A DNA stretch of 6,379 nt from assembly GCA_013140395.1 (NCBI GenBank), contig JABFSY010000418.1, positions 1 to 6,379 of the forward strand, in the 5' to 3' direction. The DNA is from Cyclobacteriaceae bacterium (GTDB lineage: Bacteria; Bacteroidota; Bacteroidia; Cytophagales; Cyclobacteriaceae). Below the pieces are notes generated by a model. It ran no database searches and had not been told where the DNA came from. It saw nothing but the letters and a program-made list of their open reading frames with translations. Below, one piece after another: positions 1-6,379 of this stretch (within the stretch, counting starts at the first letter, position 1; each line of letters begins with the position of its first letter). The position numbers and the translations under genes were made by a program.

Positions 1-114
<114 letters not shown>

Positions 115-142
115 TCAATTACAAGTTGACGATGTTAAATTC

Positions 143-1666
143 TTATACACCCAGTATCAATCTTCCTGGATCTTCCAACATTTCTTTTACTCTCACCAAG
201 AAACTTACTGACTCACGACCATCAACAATACGGTGATCGTAAGAAAGCGCCAAGTACATTATGGGCCTGATAACTACTTCACCCTTCAGGGCAATAGGTC
301 TTTCAACAATATTATGCATACCCAATATAGCAGACTGAGGTGCGTTGATGATTGGCGTTGAAAGCATGGAACCGAAAACCCCTCCGTTGGTAATGGTAAA
401 TGTTCCTCCTGTCATTTCTTCAATCGAAAGTTTTCCATCTCGACCTCTGGCAGCAAGTCTGGCAATTTCAGCTTCGACCTGATTCATGCTCAATGATTCT
501 GCATTTCGAATGACCGGAACGACTAATCCACGGGGAGTTGATACCGCTACGGAGATATCGCAATAATCGTGATAGACAATTTCGTCTTTATCAATGGATG
601 CATTTACAGCAGGGAATTCCTTTAAAGCAGAACAAACCGCTTTGGTAAAAAATGACATGAACCCAAGGCCTACACCATATTTTTCTTTGAATTGCTCTTT
701 GTACTTCGAGCGGAGATCCATCACTGGCTTCATGTCTACTTCATTAAAAGTAGTGAGCATGGCCGTTTCATTCTTTACGGCTACCAATCGTTTAGCAATA
801 GTTTTGCGAAGCGATGTCATTTTCTCTCTACGTTCAACTCGTGTTCCTCCCGATGCGATCACAGGAGGAGCCATAGCTGAAGATGGTTTAGTCTCCTTTG
901 TGGGTGCTACCGCTTGAGCTTTTACAGCATCTTCCTTTGTTATTCTACCTCCTACCCCACTTCCAGAAACTTGATTTGAAGCAATACCTTTTTCATCAAG
1001 AATTTTTGCTGCTGCCGGAGATGGAGTACCCGCTGCATACGAAACTCCCGAAGCCACTGCTGGTTGAGATGCACCCGATGTAGATGGAGTTGTTGTGGCT
1101 GCCGGTGCACCACCTTCAGTCACTTCAATTTTGCAAATCAATCCTCCAATGGGAAGTGTCGTTTTCTCTTTCGCAACAATGCGCAAAATACCATTAGCCT
1201 CTGCGGGCAGTTCAAAAGTTGCTTTGTCTGATTCAACCTCGGCAATCACTTCATCTAGCTTTACATAATCACCCTCCTTTTTTAACCAGGTCGAAATCGT
1301 TACTTCTGTAATGGATTCGCCAACAGCTGGCACTTTCATTTCCTTAATTGCTCCGGTAGCTTTCATAGGTTGTGTTAAAGAATTTTCTGTTTTTATTTCT
1401 TTCGTTGCTGGCGCAGACACCGCAGTGGCTCCACCATCTGCTATCTCACAAATGACTGTTCCAATTGGCACAACATCTCCTTTTGCCTTTGAAATCTTTA
1501 GTACACCTGCCTGAGGAGCTGTTAACTCAAACGTTGCTTTATCAGATTCTAATTCTGCAATCACTTCATCCATCTTCACCACATCGCCATCCTTCTTCAA
1601 CCAGTTGGCGATCGTTACTTCTGTGATCGATTCACCAACGGTCGGTACTTTTACTTGTTGAGCCAT
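143..1666 (-). CDS. sucB: 2-oxoglutarate dehydrogenase E2, dihydrolipoyllysine succinyltransferase with two lipoyl domains
   Basis: This is the core of the 2-oxoglutarate dehydrogenase complex. It carries the succinyl group from E1 on lipoyl-lysine and transfers it to coenzyme A. The 507-residue protein has two tandem lipoyl domains (about 3-77 and 108-182), each with an ESDKAT motif whose lysine (K43, K148) is the expected lipoylation site. Ala/Pro/Thr/Ser-rich linkers follow. A peripheral subunit-binding domain (about 212-250) should dock E1/E3, and a catalytic acyltransferase domain spans about 275-507. The active-site motif [11 protein letters not shown] is intact, with H478 and D482. The C-terminus ([10 protein letters not shown]) resembles succinyltransferases, and the position directly after sucA supports this over a pyruvate or branched-chain E2. 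E. coli SucB has one lipoyl domain and about 405 residues, so the extra length is the second lipoyl domain and its linker. The ATG is 28 bases after the sucA stop, with only a weak purine stretch (AAGAG) upstream. Confidence 0.96.
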   Translation of the reverse strand: MAQQVKVPTVGESITEVTIANWLKKDGDVVKMDEVIAELESDKATFELTAPQAGVLKISKAKGDVVPIGTVICEIADGGATAVSAPATKEIKTENSLTQPMKATGAIKEMKVPAVGESITEVTISTWLKKEGDYVKLDEVIAEVESDKATFELPAEANGILRIVAKEKTTLPIGGLICKIEVTEGGAPAATTTPSTSGASQPAVASGVSYAAGTPSPAAAKILDEKGIASNQVSGSGVGGRITKEDAVKAQAVAPTKETKPSSAMAPPVIASGGTRVERREKMTSLRKTIAKRLVAVKNETAMLTTFNEVDMKPVMDLRSKYKEQFKEKYGVGLGFMSFFTKAVCSALKEFPAVNASIDKDEIVYHDYCDISVAVSTPRGLVVPVIRNAESLSMNQVEAEIARLAARGRDGKLSIEEMTGGTFTITNGGVFGSMLSTPIINAPQSAILGMHNIVERPIALKGEVVIRPIMYLALSYDHRIVDGRESVSFLVRVKEMLEDPGRLILGV

Positions 1667-1694
1667 ATAAACTCTTATTTAAAAATTAATGAAC

Positions 1695-4412
1695 CTAAAC
1701 TTCTAGTGCTGAAGAAATAATTTTCTCTTGTTCTGCCTTGTGCACTTTAGAATAACCAGTAGCAGGAGAAGCACTTGCCTTGCGGGAAATGAGTTCTAGT
1801 CCATTCATGTAACGCAAGATAAATGACCAGTATCCCATGTTTGATGGCTCTTCTTGCGCCCACACTAGCTTAGCACCTTTATATTTTTTCAATACCGTAT
1901 TCAATTGCTTTTCTGGGAAAGGATGCAATTGTTCGACCCTCACAAGCGCGACATCTTTGTTTTTCTTCTTCGCTTGCGCCTCCAACAAATCGTAATACAC
2001 TTTACCAGTACACAGTACTACTTTCTTTACATCCTTTGCCGTTACATTCACATCATCAATGACCTCCTGGAAAGAGCCTTTGGTGAAATCTTTCATCGGA
2101 GAAACCACTGAAGGATGCCTGAGCAAAGACTTTGGTGAAAAAACAATACATGGCTTTCTGAACTCCCACGTTACCTGCCTTCTTAGCAAGTGAAAAATAT
2201 TAGCGGGTGTAGTAGGGTTGGCAATAATCATGTTGTACTCTGCCGCTAACTGTAAGAAACGCTCCGGCCTAGCGTTGGAGTGCTCGGGCCCTTGTCCTTC
2301 ATAACCATGCGGCAACAGCATTACAAGTCCATTCATTCGCTGCCATTTCGATTCAGCGCTAGAAATAAACTGATCTATCATCACCTGGGCACCGTTGGCA
2401 AAATCGCCAAACTGTGCCTCCCAAATAACCAATGCATGAGGTGACGACATCGCATACCCATACTCAAAACCCAAAACACCAAATTCAGAAAGTAGCGAGT
2501 TGTATATCTTGAATTTTTGTTGGCCGGCATCAATATGATCTAAGCCACAATAGGATTGGTTGGTATTTGCATCTACAAAATAAGCGTGACGGTGACTAAA
2601 TGTTCCGCGTTTCACATCTTGTCCGCTCATTCTAACTAGCGTTCCTTCAGATAAAAGCGATCCATAGGCTAACAACTCTGCTTCTGCCCAACCCAACACC
2701 TTCGTTTCAAAAAAAGCACTAGTCCGGTCTTTTAATAATTTTTCAATCTGCTTGATCGGCTTAAATCCTTCCGGAATCGTGGTGAGTGCTTTTGCCACTT
2801 TATCGATCAACGCTTGCTTAATGCTTGTATCGGGTGATTGATCAAAGTCTTCAGGCGTTGACTTTCGTAGTTTCTCCCACTCATTCTCGACCTGCTGTGG
2901 TTTATATGGTAGTGGTTTTTGTTTTACTTCATTCAAACGATCCTGCAACTGGCTCCGGAAACTCTTATCCATTTCATCGGCCAACGAGGCGTCTACGTCT
3001 CCCCTCTCAATTAAGCGCTTAACATAAACTTCTCGGGGATTAGGATGCTTGGCGATCAGATTGTACAGCTTGGGCTGTGTAAATTTTGGTTCGTCACTTT
3101 CATTGTGACCATGCCTGCGATAGCAAAGCATATCTATAAAAATATCCTTGCCAAATTTTTGGCGGTATTCAACGGCTAGATTAGAACAGAAGGTCACTGC
3201 CTCTGCATCGTCTCCGTTAACGTGTAGAATAGGAGCGTCCACAATTTTGGAGATATCTGTACAATAGATACTGGTCCGGGCATCATCATAATCCGTAGTA
3301 AAGCCCACTTGGTTATTAATCACGAAATGGATTGTTCCACCGGTTGTGTAGCCAGGTAATCCTGACATTTGAATCACTTCATACACGATGCCCTGGCCTG
3401 CGACTGCCGCATCCCCATGAATCAGAATCGCCATGCCCTTACTCAAGTCACCCTGGTACTCGTCATCGATTTGTCCACGGGTGTAGCCGACTACTAATGG
3501 GTTAACCGCTTCCAGATGTGAGGGGTTGGGAGTCAATTTTAAATAAATCTGATTCCCAGACGGGGTATCAATAATACTGCTATAGCCGAGATGGTACTTT
3601 ACATCGCCATCTCCCATTGTAAGGTCAGGGTTGATGTTGCCCTCAAATTCGGTAAAGATCTGCTCATAGATTTTTCCCAGAATATTAGTGAGCACGTTCA
3701 GTCGGCCTCTGTGAGCCATCCCAATAACCACTTCCTTCACGCCCAACTCGGCTGCTTTATTTATGATGGTCTGCAACGAGGGGATTGTGTTCTCACCTCC
3801 TTCTAATGAAAATCGCTTTTGACCTAAGAATTTAGTGTGCAAGAAATTTTCGAAAACAACAGCCTCGTTCAACTTACCGAGGATTCGCTTTTTTTCTTCC
3901 TGATTCGGATTATAGCTAAAATACTCTTTCTCTATTTTATCAAAAAACCAACTTCTCACTTCATCGTTGCGAATGAAGTTATATTCAAAGCCAATCGTAC
4001 CCAGATACAAAACCTTCAATCGCTCTATGATTTTACGTAAAGACGATTTCGGCATCCCAATTTCGGAGGCGACCTCGAATTCAGTATCCAAATCAGCGTC
4101 AGATAAGCCGAATTTGGTATGATCTAATTGAACTCCGTGATCCCGTCTTGCGCGTACAGGATTTGTATCAGACTTTAAATGTCCAAAAGAGCGATATGCA
4201 AAAATGAGTGTTCGAACATAGGTCTCTTTAATATTAGGCGCTTCTGCGGCAGATGCCTGTCCATTTTCACCGTAGCGTTGTGAAGAAAAATCATATCCCT
4301 CAAAGAATTTTTGCCAGGTAGGGTCAACGGAGGTGGGGTCTTGGTTATAATTTTGATAGAGCTGATCGATATAGCTCGTATCAGCATTCGATAGGTAGCT
4401 GTACTTGTCCAT
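1695..4412 (-). CDS. sucA: 2-oxoglutarate dehydrogenase E1 component (thiamine diphosphate-dependent)
   Basis: This TCA-cycle enzyme decarboxylates 2-oxoglutarate and transfers the succinyl group to the lipoyl arm of SucB. It has 905 residues, against about 933 in E. coli. The N-terminal segment (about 12-40, with IDQLYQNYNQDP and WQKFFEG) is the conserved short E1o N-terminal domain thought to help bind the complex. The thiamine diphosphate domain includes GMAHRGRLNVL (231-241), HLGYSS (274-279) and NPSHLEAV (296-303). The cofactor/Mg motif runs from GDAA (D334) to INNQVGFTT (N367), followed by YRRHGHNESDEP (431-442). The pyrimidine-binding transketolase-like domain has SGQDVKRGTFSHRHA (596-610) and HGYEGQGPEHSNARPER (702-718). 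The C-terminal domain carries EEPSNMG (854-860). H234, H274 and H711 look like the known active-site histidines of E. coli SucA, by motif rather than alignment. The ATG is first in the frame after the promoter-like box and is preceded by no Shine-Dalgarno. The gene appears intact and leads the sucAB-lpd operon. Confidence 0.97.
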   Translation of the reverse strand: MDKYSYLSNADTSYIDQLYQNYNQDPTSVDPTWQKFFEGYDFSSQRYGENGQASAAEAPNIKETYVRTLIFAYRSFGHLKSDTNPVRARRDHGVQLDHTKFGLSDADLDTEFEVASEIGMPKSSLRKIIERLKVLYLGTIGFEYNFIRNDEVRSWFFDKIEKEYFSYNPNQEEKKRILGKLNEAVVFENFLHTKFLGQKRFSLEGGENTIPSLQTIINKAAELGVKEVVIGMAHRGRLNVLTNILGKIYEQIFTEFEGNINPDLTMGDGDVKYHLGYSSIIDTPSGNQIYLKLTPNPSHLEAVNPLVVGYTRGQIDDEYQGDLSKGMAILIHGDAAVAGQGIVYEVIQMSGLPGYTTGGTIHFVINNQVGFTTDYDDARTSIYCTDISKIVDAPILHVNGDDAEAVTFCSNLAVEYRQKFGKDIFIDMLCYRRHGHNESDEPKFTQPKLYNLIAKHPNPREVYVKRLIERGDVDASLADEMDKSFRSQLQDRLNEVKQKPLPYKPQQVENEWEKLRKSTPEDFDQSPDTSIKQALIDKVAKALTTIPEGFKPIKQIEKLLKDRTSAFFETKVLGWAEAELLAYGSLLSEGTLVRMSGQDVKRGTFSHRHAYFVDANTNQSYCGLDHIDAGQQKFKIYNSLLSEFGVLGFEYGYAMSSPHALVIWEAQFGDFANGAQVMIDQFISSAESKWQRMNGLVMLLPHGYEGQGPEHSNARPERFLQLAAEYNMIIANPTTPANIFHLLRRQVTWEFRKPCIVFSPKSLLRHPSVVSPMKDFTKGSFQEVIDDVNVTAKDVKKVVLCTGKVYYDLLEAQAKKKNKDVALVRVEQLHPFPEKQLNTVLKKYKGAKLVWAQEEPSNMGYWSFILRYMNGLELISRKASASPATGYSKVHKAEQEKIISSALEV

Positions 4413-4431
4413 GAGTAATTTAAAAAGCTAC

Positions 4432-4439
4432 CAAATGTA
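4432..4439 (-). promoter_or_regulatory. Probable sucA promoter, -7 box TACATTTG
   Basis: Read on the minus strand, the box is TACATTTG, an exact match to the Bacteroidota housekeeping consensus TAnnTTTG. It ends 20 bases before the sucA ATG, so the predicted leader is short, about 15 bases. A -33 TTG at the usual spacing of 19-21 bases is missing: the nearest ones are a TTGTTGTTG run only about 8-14 bases upstream of the box and a TTG 26 bases upstream. The promoter may therefore be weak, activator-dependent, or a chance match in AT-rich DNA. Confidence 0.42.
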
Positions 4440-4591
4440 TAATCTGACAACAACAATTAAAAACCCAATAATCGCTTAAACGAATATTAAGTATAAATTG
4501 TGATTTAATGGTGTCTATTGCCTGATTTTCAATGCCATAACTCTTACCTTTTGAATGAATGGATGATTTTTCGACTTTCTGGCATACAGCG

Positions 4592-4622
4592 TTGGCATAT
4601 ATTCAAAATCCGATTACCTTTG
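4592..4622 (+). promoter_or_regulatory. rpsP operon promoter (TTG, 20 bases, TACCTTTG)
   Basis: A -33 element TTG (4592-4594) and an exact -7 box TACCTTTG (4615-4622) are separated by 20 bases, which fits the Bacteroidota sigma-70-type consensus (TTG, about 19-21 bases, TAnnTTTG). Transcription should start near 4627-4630, leaving a leader of roughly 42-45 bases before the rpsP ATG. A 7-base direct repeat TGGCATA overlaps the upstream half. This is the best promoter in the window. Confidence 0.75.
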
Positions 4623-4671
4623 CGATCCTTTTAAAAACGGACGTGTTCCAACATTAAAAACGTAAGAGAAA

Positions 4672-5193
4672 ATGGTAAAATTGAGATTAGCCCGCAGAGG
4701 CCGCAAGAAGTTGTCGATGTTTGATATTGTTGTTTCTGATGCGAGAGCACCAAGAGACGGAAAATTCATCGAAAAAATTGGTACCTATAACCCTGCTACG
4801 AACCCTGCTTCGATTCTAATTAAAGAAGATCGAGCTTTCCATTGGTTAATGGTGGGCGCAGAGCCTTCTGATACGGTGAGAGCCATGCTTTCCTATAAAG
4901 GCATCATGTACAAGAGACATTTGCAGATTGGTGTAGATAAGGGCGCCCTAACGCAAGAAGCTGCTGATGCGAAATTGGCAGACTGGCTAAAGGCAAAAGA
5001 AGCTAGCATTCAATCAAAGATTTCCGGATTATCAAAATCTAAGGAAGATCAGGCGAAGGCTAGAAAAGCAGCAGAATCTAAGGTGAGAGAAGCACGCGCT
5101 GAGGCTATTCGCAAGAAGGCTGAGGTAGTAGTTGCTGCGCCAGTAGCCGAAGTGGCCGAAGGCGAAACTCCTGCAGCAGAAGCTCAAGCATAA
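4672..5193 (+). CDS. rpsP: 30S ribosomal protein S16 (bS16) with long C-terminal extension
   Basis: S16 binds 16S rRNA early in 30S subunit assembly. The N-terminal 80 or so residues match the family: MVKLRLARRGRKK at the start, an RAPRDGKFIEKIGTYNP segment (25-41) and an SDTVRAMLSYKGI segment (66-78). The protein has 173 residues, about twice the usual 80-90. Residues from about 90 onward form an Ala/Lys/Glu-rich tail, helical-looking and basic to about residue 150, then acidic and Ala/Pro-rich to the end. From memory, long S16 proteins of this kind are common in Bacteroidota, so the tail is probably lineage-typical, not a fusion error; its role is unknown to me. The ATG is preceded by a purine run (AAGAGAAA) that could act as a weak ribosome binding site. 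It is the first gene of the rpsP-rimM-trmD cluster and is followed by a terminator-like hairpin. Confidence 0.97.
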   Translation: MVKLRLARRGRKKLSMFDIVVSDARAPRDGKFIEKIGTYNPATNPASILIKEDRAFHWLMVGAEPSDTVRAMLSYKGIMYKRHLQIGVDKGALTQEAADAKLADWLKAKEASIQSKISGLSKSKEDQAKARKAAESKVREARAEAIRKKAEVVVAAPVAEVAEGETPAAEAQA

Positions 5194-5212
5194 TATTTTA
5201 ATTTCAATACAA

Positions 5213-5251
5213 AAAAATGCCATCGCCTTCCAGGGATGGCATTTTTATTTT
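5213..5251 (+). terminator. Intrinsic terminator or attenuator hairpin between rpsP and rimM
   Basis: A perfect 12-bp inverted repeat (5213-5224 with 5235-5246) encloses a 10-base loop. Its G/C-containing core is ATGCCATC/GATGGCAT, and the outer pairs are A-T. It is followed by a T-rich tail (TTTTTATTTT, 5242-5251, partly in the stem). The structure lies 19 bases after the rpsP stop and its T tract ends 5 bases before the rimM ATG. It should end a large share of rpsP transcripts. The A-tract on its left side (5211-5217) would also give a T tract on the other strand, but no minus-strand gene needs it. Because rimM and trmD follow with no visible promoter of their own, partial readthrough is the likeliest arrangement. 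Confidence 0.82.
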
Positions 5252-5256
5252 AACAA

Positions 5257-5769
5257 ATGATGGAAAAACGGGACTGTTACAAAATTGGTTATGTTGCCAA
5301 GGCACACGGGCTAAAAGGTGAAGTAACTATTATTGTAACTGAGCCCGTAGATCTAGATCCTATTGAATCTGTTTTTATAGAACAAAAAAATACGCTGGTT
5401 CCTTACTTTATTAGAGATATTTCTGACCGTGGCGATAAAGCGTTTGTAAAATTCGAGGAAATAAACTCCTTAGAACAAGCCAACGGGATAAAAGGCTGTA
5501 GCCTTTTCTTATTGAAGGTAGCAAGACCGAAGCTAAAGCGCGGTGAATTCTATGATGACGATGTAGTTGGATTTTTGGTAGAGGACGAAACGTTGGGGGA
5601 ACTAGGCAGCGTTACAGAAGTCTCAAACTCCGGTCCGAACCGGCTATTATCGGTAGCTGTGAAGAATAAGGAAGTGCTCATTCCTTTGAATAGTCCATTT
5701 ATCAAAAGCACCAATAAAACCAAGAAAATCATTAAAGTTGTTTTGCCCGATGGCTTTTTAGATATTTAA
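5257..5769 (+). CDS. rimM: Ribosome maturation factor RimM
   Basis: RimM is a cytoplasmic assembly factor that helps mature the 3' (head) domain of 16S rRNA in the 30S subunit, acting around protein S19. The 170-residue product has the usual length. The N-terminal RimM domain carries the signature [13 protein letters not shown] (11-23). A linker motif FYDDDVVG (98-105) opens the C-terminal PRC-barrel domain, which ends with [10 protein letters not shown] (140-149) and LPDGFLDI (163-170), all typical of the family. The frame begins with two consecutive ATG codons (5257 and 5260), and either could be used. There is no Shine-Dalgarno; the preceding bases are the T tract of a terminator-like hairpin. 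The gene is followed by trmD after only 4 bases, which indicates translational coupling or at least co-transcription with it. Confidence 0.95.
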   Translation: MMEKRDCYKIGYVAKAHGLKGEVTIIVTEPVDLDPIESVFIEQKNTLVPYFIRDISDRGDKAFVKFEEINSLEQANGIKGCSLFLLKVARPKLKRGEFYDDDVVGFLVEDETLGELGSVTEVSNSGPNRLLSVAVKNKEVLIPLNSPFIKSTNKTKKIIKVVLPDGFLDI

Positions 5770-5773
5770 AGAT

Positions 5774-6379
5774 ATGCGTCTTGATATCATAACCTGTCTG
5801 CCTCGTCTATTAGACAGCCCTTTCTCGGATTCTATTTTAAAAAGAGCCCAGGAAAAAGGATTAGTTACCGTAAAAGTCCATGATCTGAGAGAATACTCAA
5901 CCAATAAGCACCGGACCACAGACGACTATGCTTTTGGTGGCGGAGCTGGAATGGTGATGATGATTGAGCCTATCGAAAGATGTATTACTGCATTGAAAGC
6001 CGAAAGAGTCTATGATGAGATCATTTATATGAGCCCGGATGGCGAGCTACTGAATCAGTCTATCGTCAACCAATTGAGCCTCAAAAAGAACCTGATTTTG
6101 TTGTGCGGTCACTACAAAGGAATCGATGAACGGGTCAGGGAGCACCTCGTTACCCGGGAGATCAGTATAGGAGACTATGTACTTTCAGGGGGAGAATTGG
6201 CCGCAGCAGTGGTGGCAGACTCGGTCATTCGCTTACTTCCGGGGGTGCTCAACGATGAAACATCCGCGCTAAGCGACTCATTTCAAGATGGCCTTATTGC
6301 CCCGCCTGTTTACACTCGCCCGGCAGAGTACAACGGCTGGAAGGTGCCAGATGTATTGCTTTCGGGGCATCAAGCCAAA
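5774..6379 (+). CDS. trmD: tRNA (guanine-N1-)-methyltransferase TrmD, 3' end missing
   Basis: TrmD methylates G37 next to the anticodon, using S-adenosylmethionine, and prevents +1 frameshifting. The gene runs off the right edge: 202 codons are present, and perhaps 25 are missing if the length is typical for the family. The start is [10 protein letters not shown], and an FGGGAGMVM segment (54-62) follows. The SPOUT-family trefoil-knot region shows YMSPDGELL (85-93), [12 protein letters not shown] (110-121) and [12 protein letters not shown] (130-141). R153 and D168 (in LSDSFQDG) fit the catalytic arginine and aspartate known as R154 and D169 in characterised TrmD proteins. PVYTRP (178-183) and VLLSGHQAK (194-202) are also family motifs. 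The ATG is 4 bases after the rimM stop. The last residues visible are in frame and undamaged, so the gene is cut only by the window edge. Confidence 0.97.
   Translation, partial: MRLDIITCLPRLLDSPFSDSILKRAQEKGLVTVKVHDLREYSTNKHRTTDDYAFGGGAGMVMMIEPIERCITALKAERVYDEIIYMSPDGELLNQSIVNQLSLKKNLILLCGHYKGIDERVREHLVTREISIGDYVLSGGELAAAVVADSVIRLLPGVLNDETSALSDSFQDGLIAPPVYTRPAEYNGWKVPDVLLSGHQAK

Larger units (their letters stand above)
4413..4671. other. Divergent intergenic region between sucA and rpsP
   Basis: This AT-rich stretch of 259 bases separates the start codons of two divergent operons. It holds an exact Bacteroidota -7 box facing sucA near its left end and a complete -33/-7 promoter facing rpsP near its right end. 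The roughly 150 bases between them contain no convincing gene, RNA or strong hairpin. Short repeats are present: TGGCATA twice (4580-4586, 4593-4599) and TTAAAAACG twice in the rpsP leader (4631-4639, 4654-4662). A weak inverted repeat CTTAA/TTAAG (4475-4479, 4487-4491) is also visible. None of these can be assigned to a known regulator. Confidence 0.85.

Noticed and set aside
594..917. 107-codon open frame on the plus strand inside sucB
   Set aside because: It is antisense to the catalytic and linker region of an intact, conserved gene; the predicted protein has no recognisable motif and no promoter or ribosome binding site is evident.
3591..4040. Two plus-strand open frames of 67-71 codons inside sucA
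   Set aside because: Both are antisense shadows of conserved SucA motifs and look like low-quality hydrophobic or random protein.
4175..4456. 93-codon open frame on the minus strand overlapping the sucA start
   Set aside because: It overlaps the well-conserved N-terminal coding region of sucA on the same strand in another frame, shows no recognisable domain, and would start upstream of the sucA promoter box.
4475..4491. Inverted repeat CTTAA/TTAAG as an operator
   Set aside because: Only 5 bases per arm in AT-rich DNA, with a 7-base spacer; this is expected by chance and matches no operator that I recognise.
4545..4553. TACCTTTTG, a second promoter-like box for rpsP
   Set aside because: It has one extra T compared with TAnnTTTG, its nearest upstream TTG is about 24 bases away, and a better promoter lies downstream at 4592-4622.

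Overview
The window is an ordinary housekeeping stretch from a member of the Bacteroidota, most likely of the Cytophagales type. The evidence is two exact matches to the Bacteroidota -7 promoter box (TAnnTTTG), near-absence of Shine-Dalgarno sequences, an S16 ribosomal protein with a long Ala/Glu/Lys-rich tail, and a 2-oxoglutarate dehydrogenase E2 with two lipoyl domains. The taxon is inferred from these traits, not from a database search.

Layout: two operons diverge from a 259-base intergenic region (4413-4671). Leftward on the minus strand run sucA (4412-1695), sucB (1666-143) and the first 36 codons of a dihydrolipoyl dehydrogenase gene (108 to beyond the left edge). The gaps are 28 and 34 bases, so this reads as one transcript encoding E1, E2 and E3 of the 2-oxoglutarate dehydrogenase complex of the TCA cycle. 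Rightward on the plus strand run rpsP (4672-5193), rimM (5257-5769) and trmD (5774 to beyond the right edge). They encode ribosomal protein S16, a 30S maturation factor and the tRNA m1G37 methyltransferase, the same order as in the classical rpsP-rimM-trmD operon.

Regulation visible in the sequence: rpsP has a good promoter (TTG, 20 bases, TACCTTTG). sucA has an exact -7 box (TACATTTG) but no well-spaced -33 element. A strong intrinsic terminator hairpin with a T-rich tail lies between rpsP and rimM and ends only about 10 bases before the rimM start. No separate rimM promoter is visible, so the hairpin may be an attenuator that lowers rimM-trmD expression relative to S16. This is the most interesting observation in the window.

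I found no mobile element, CRISPR array, tRNA or rRNA, and no defence or biosynthetic system. All catalytic motifs that I could check are intact. I do not see evidence of an undescribed system here.
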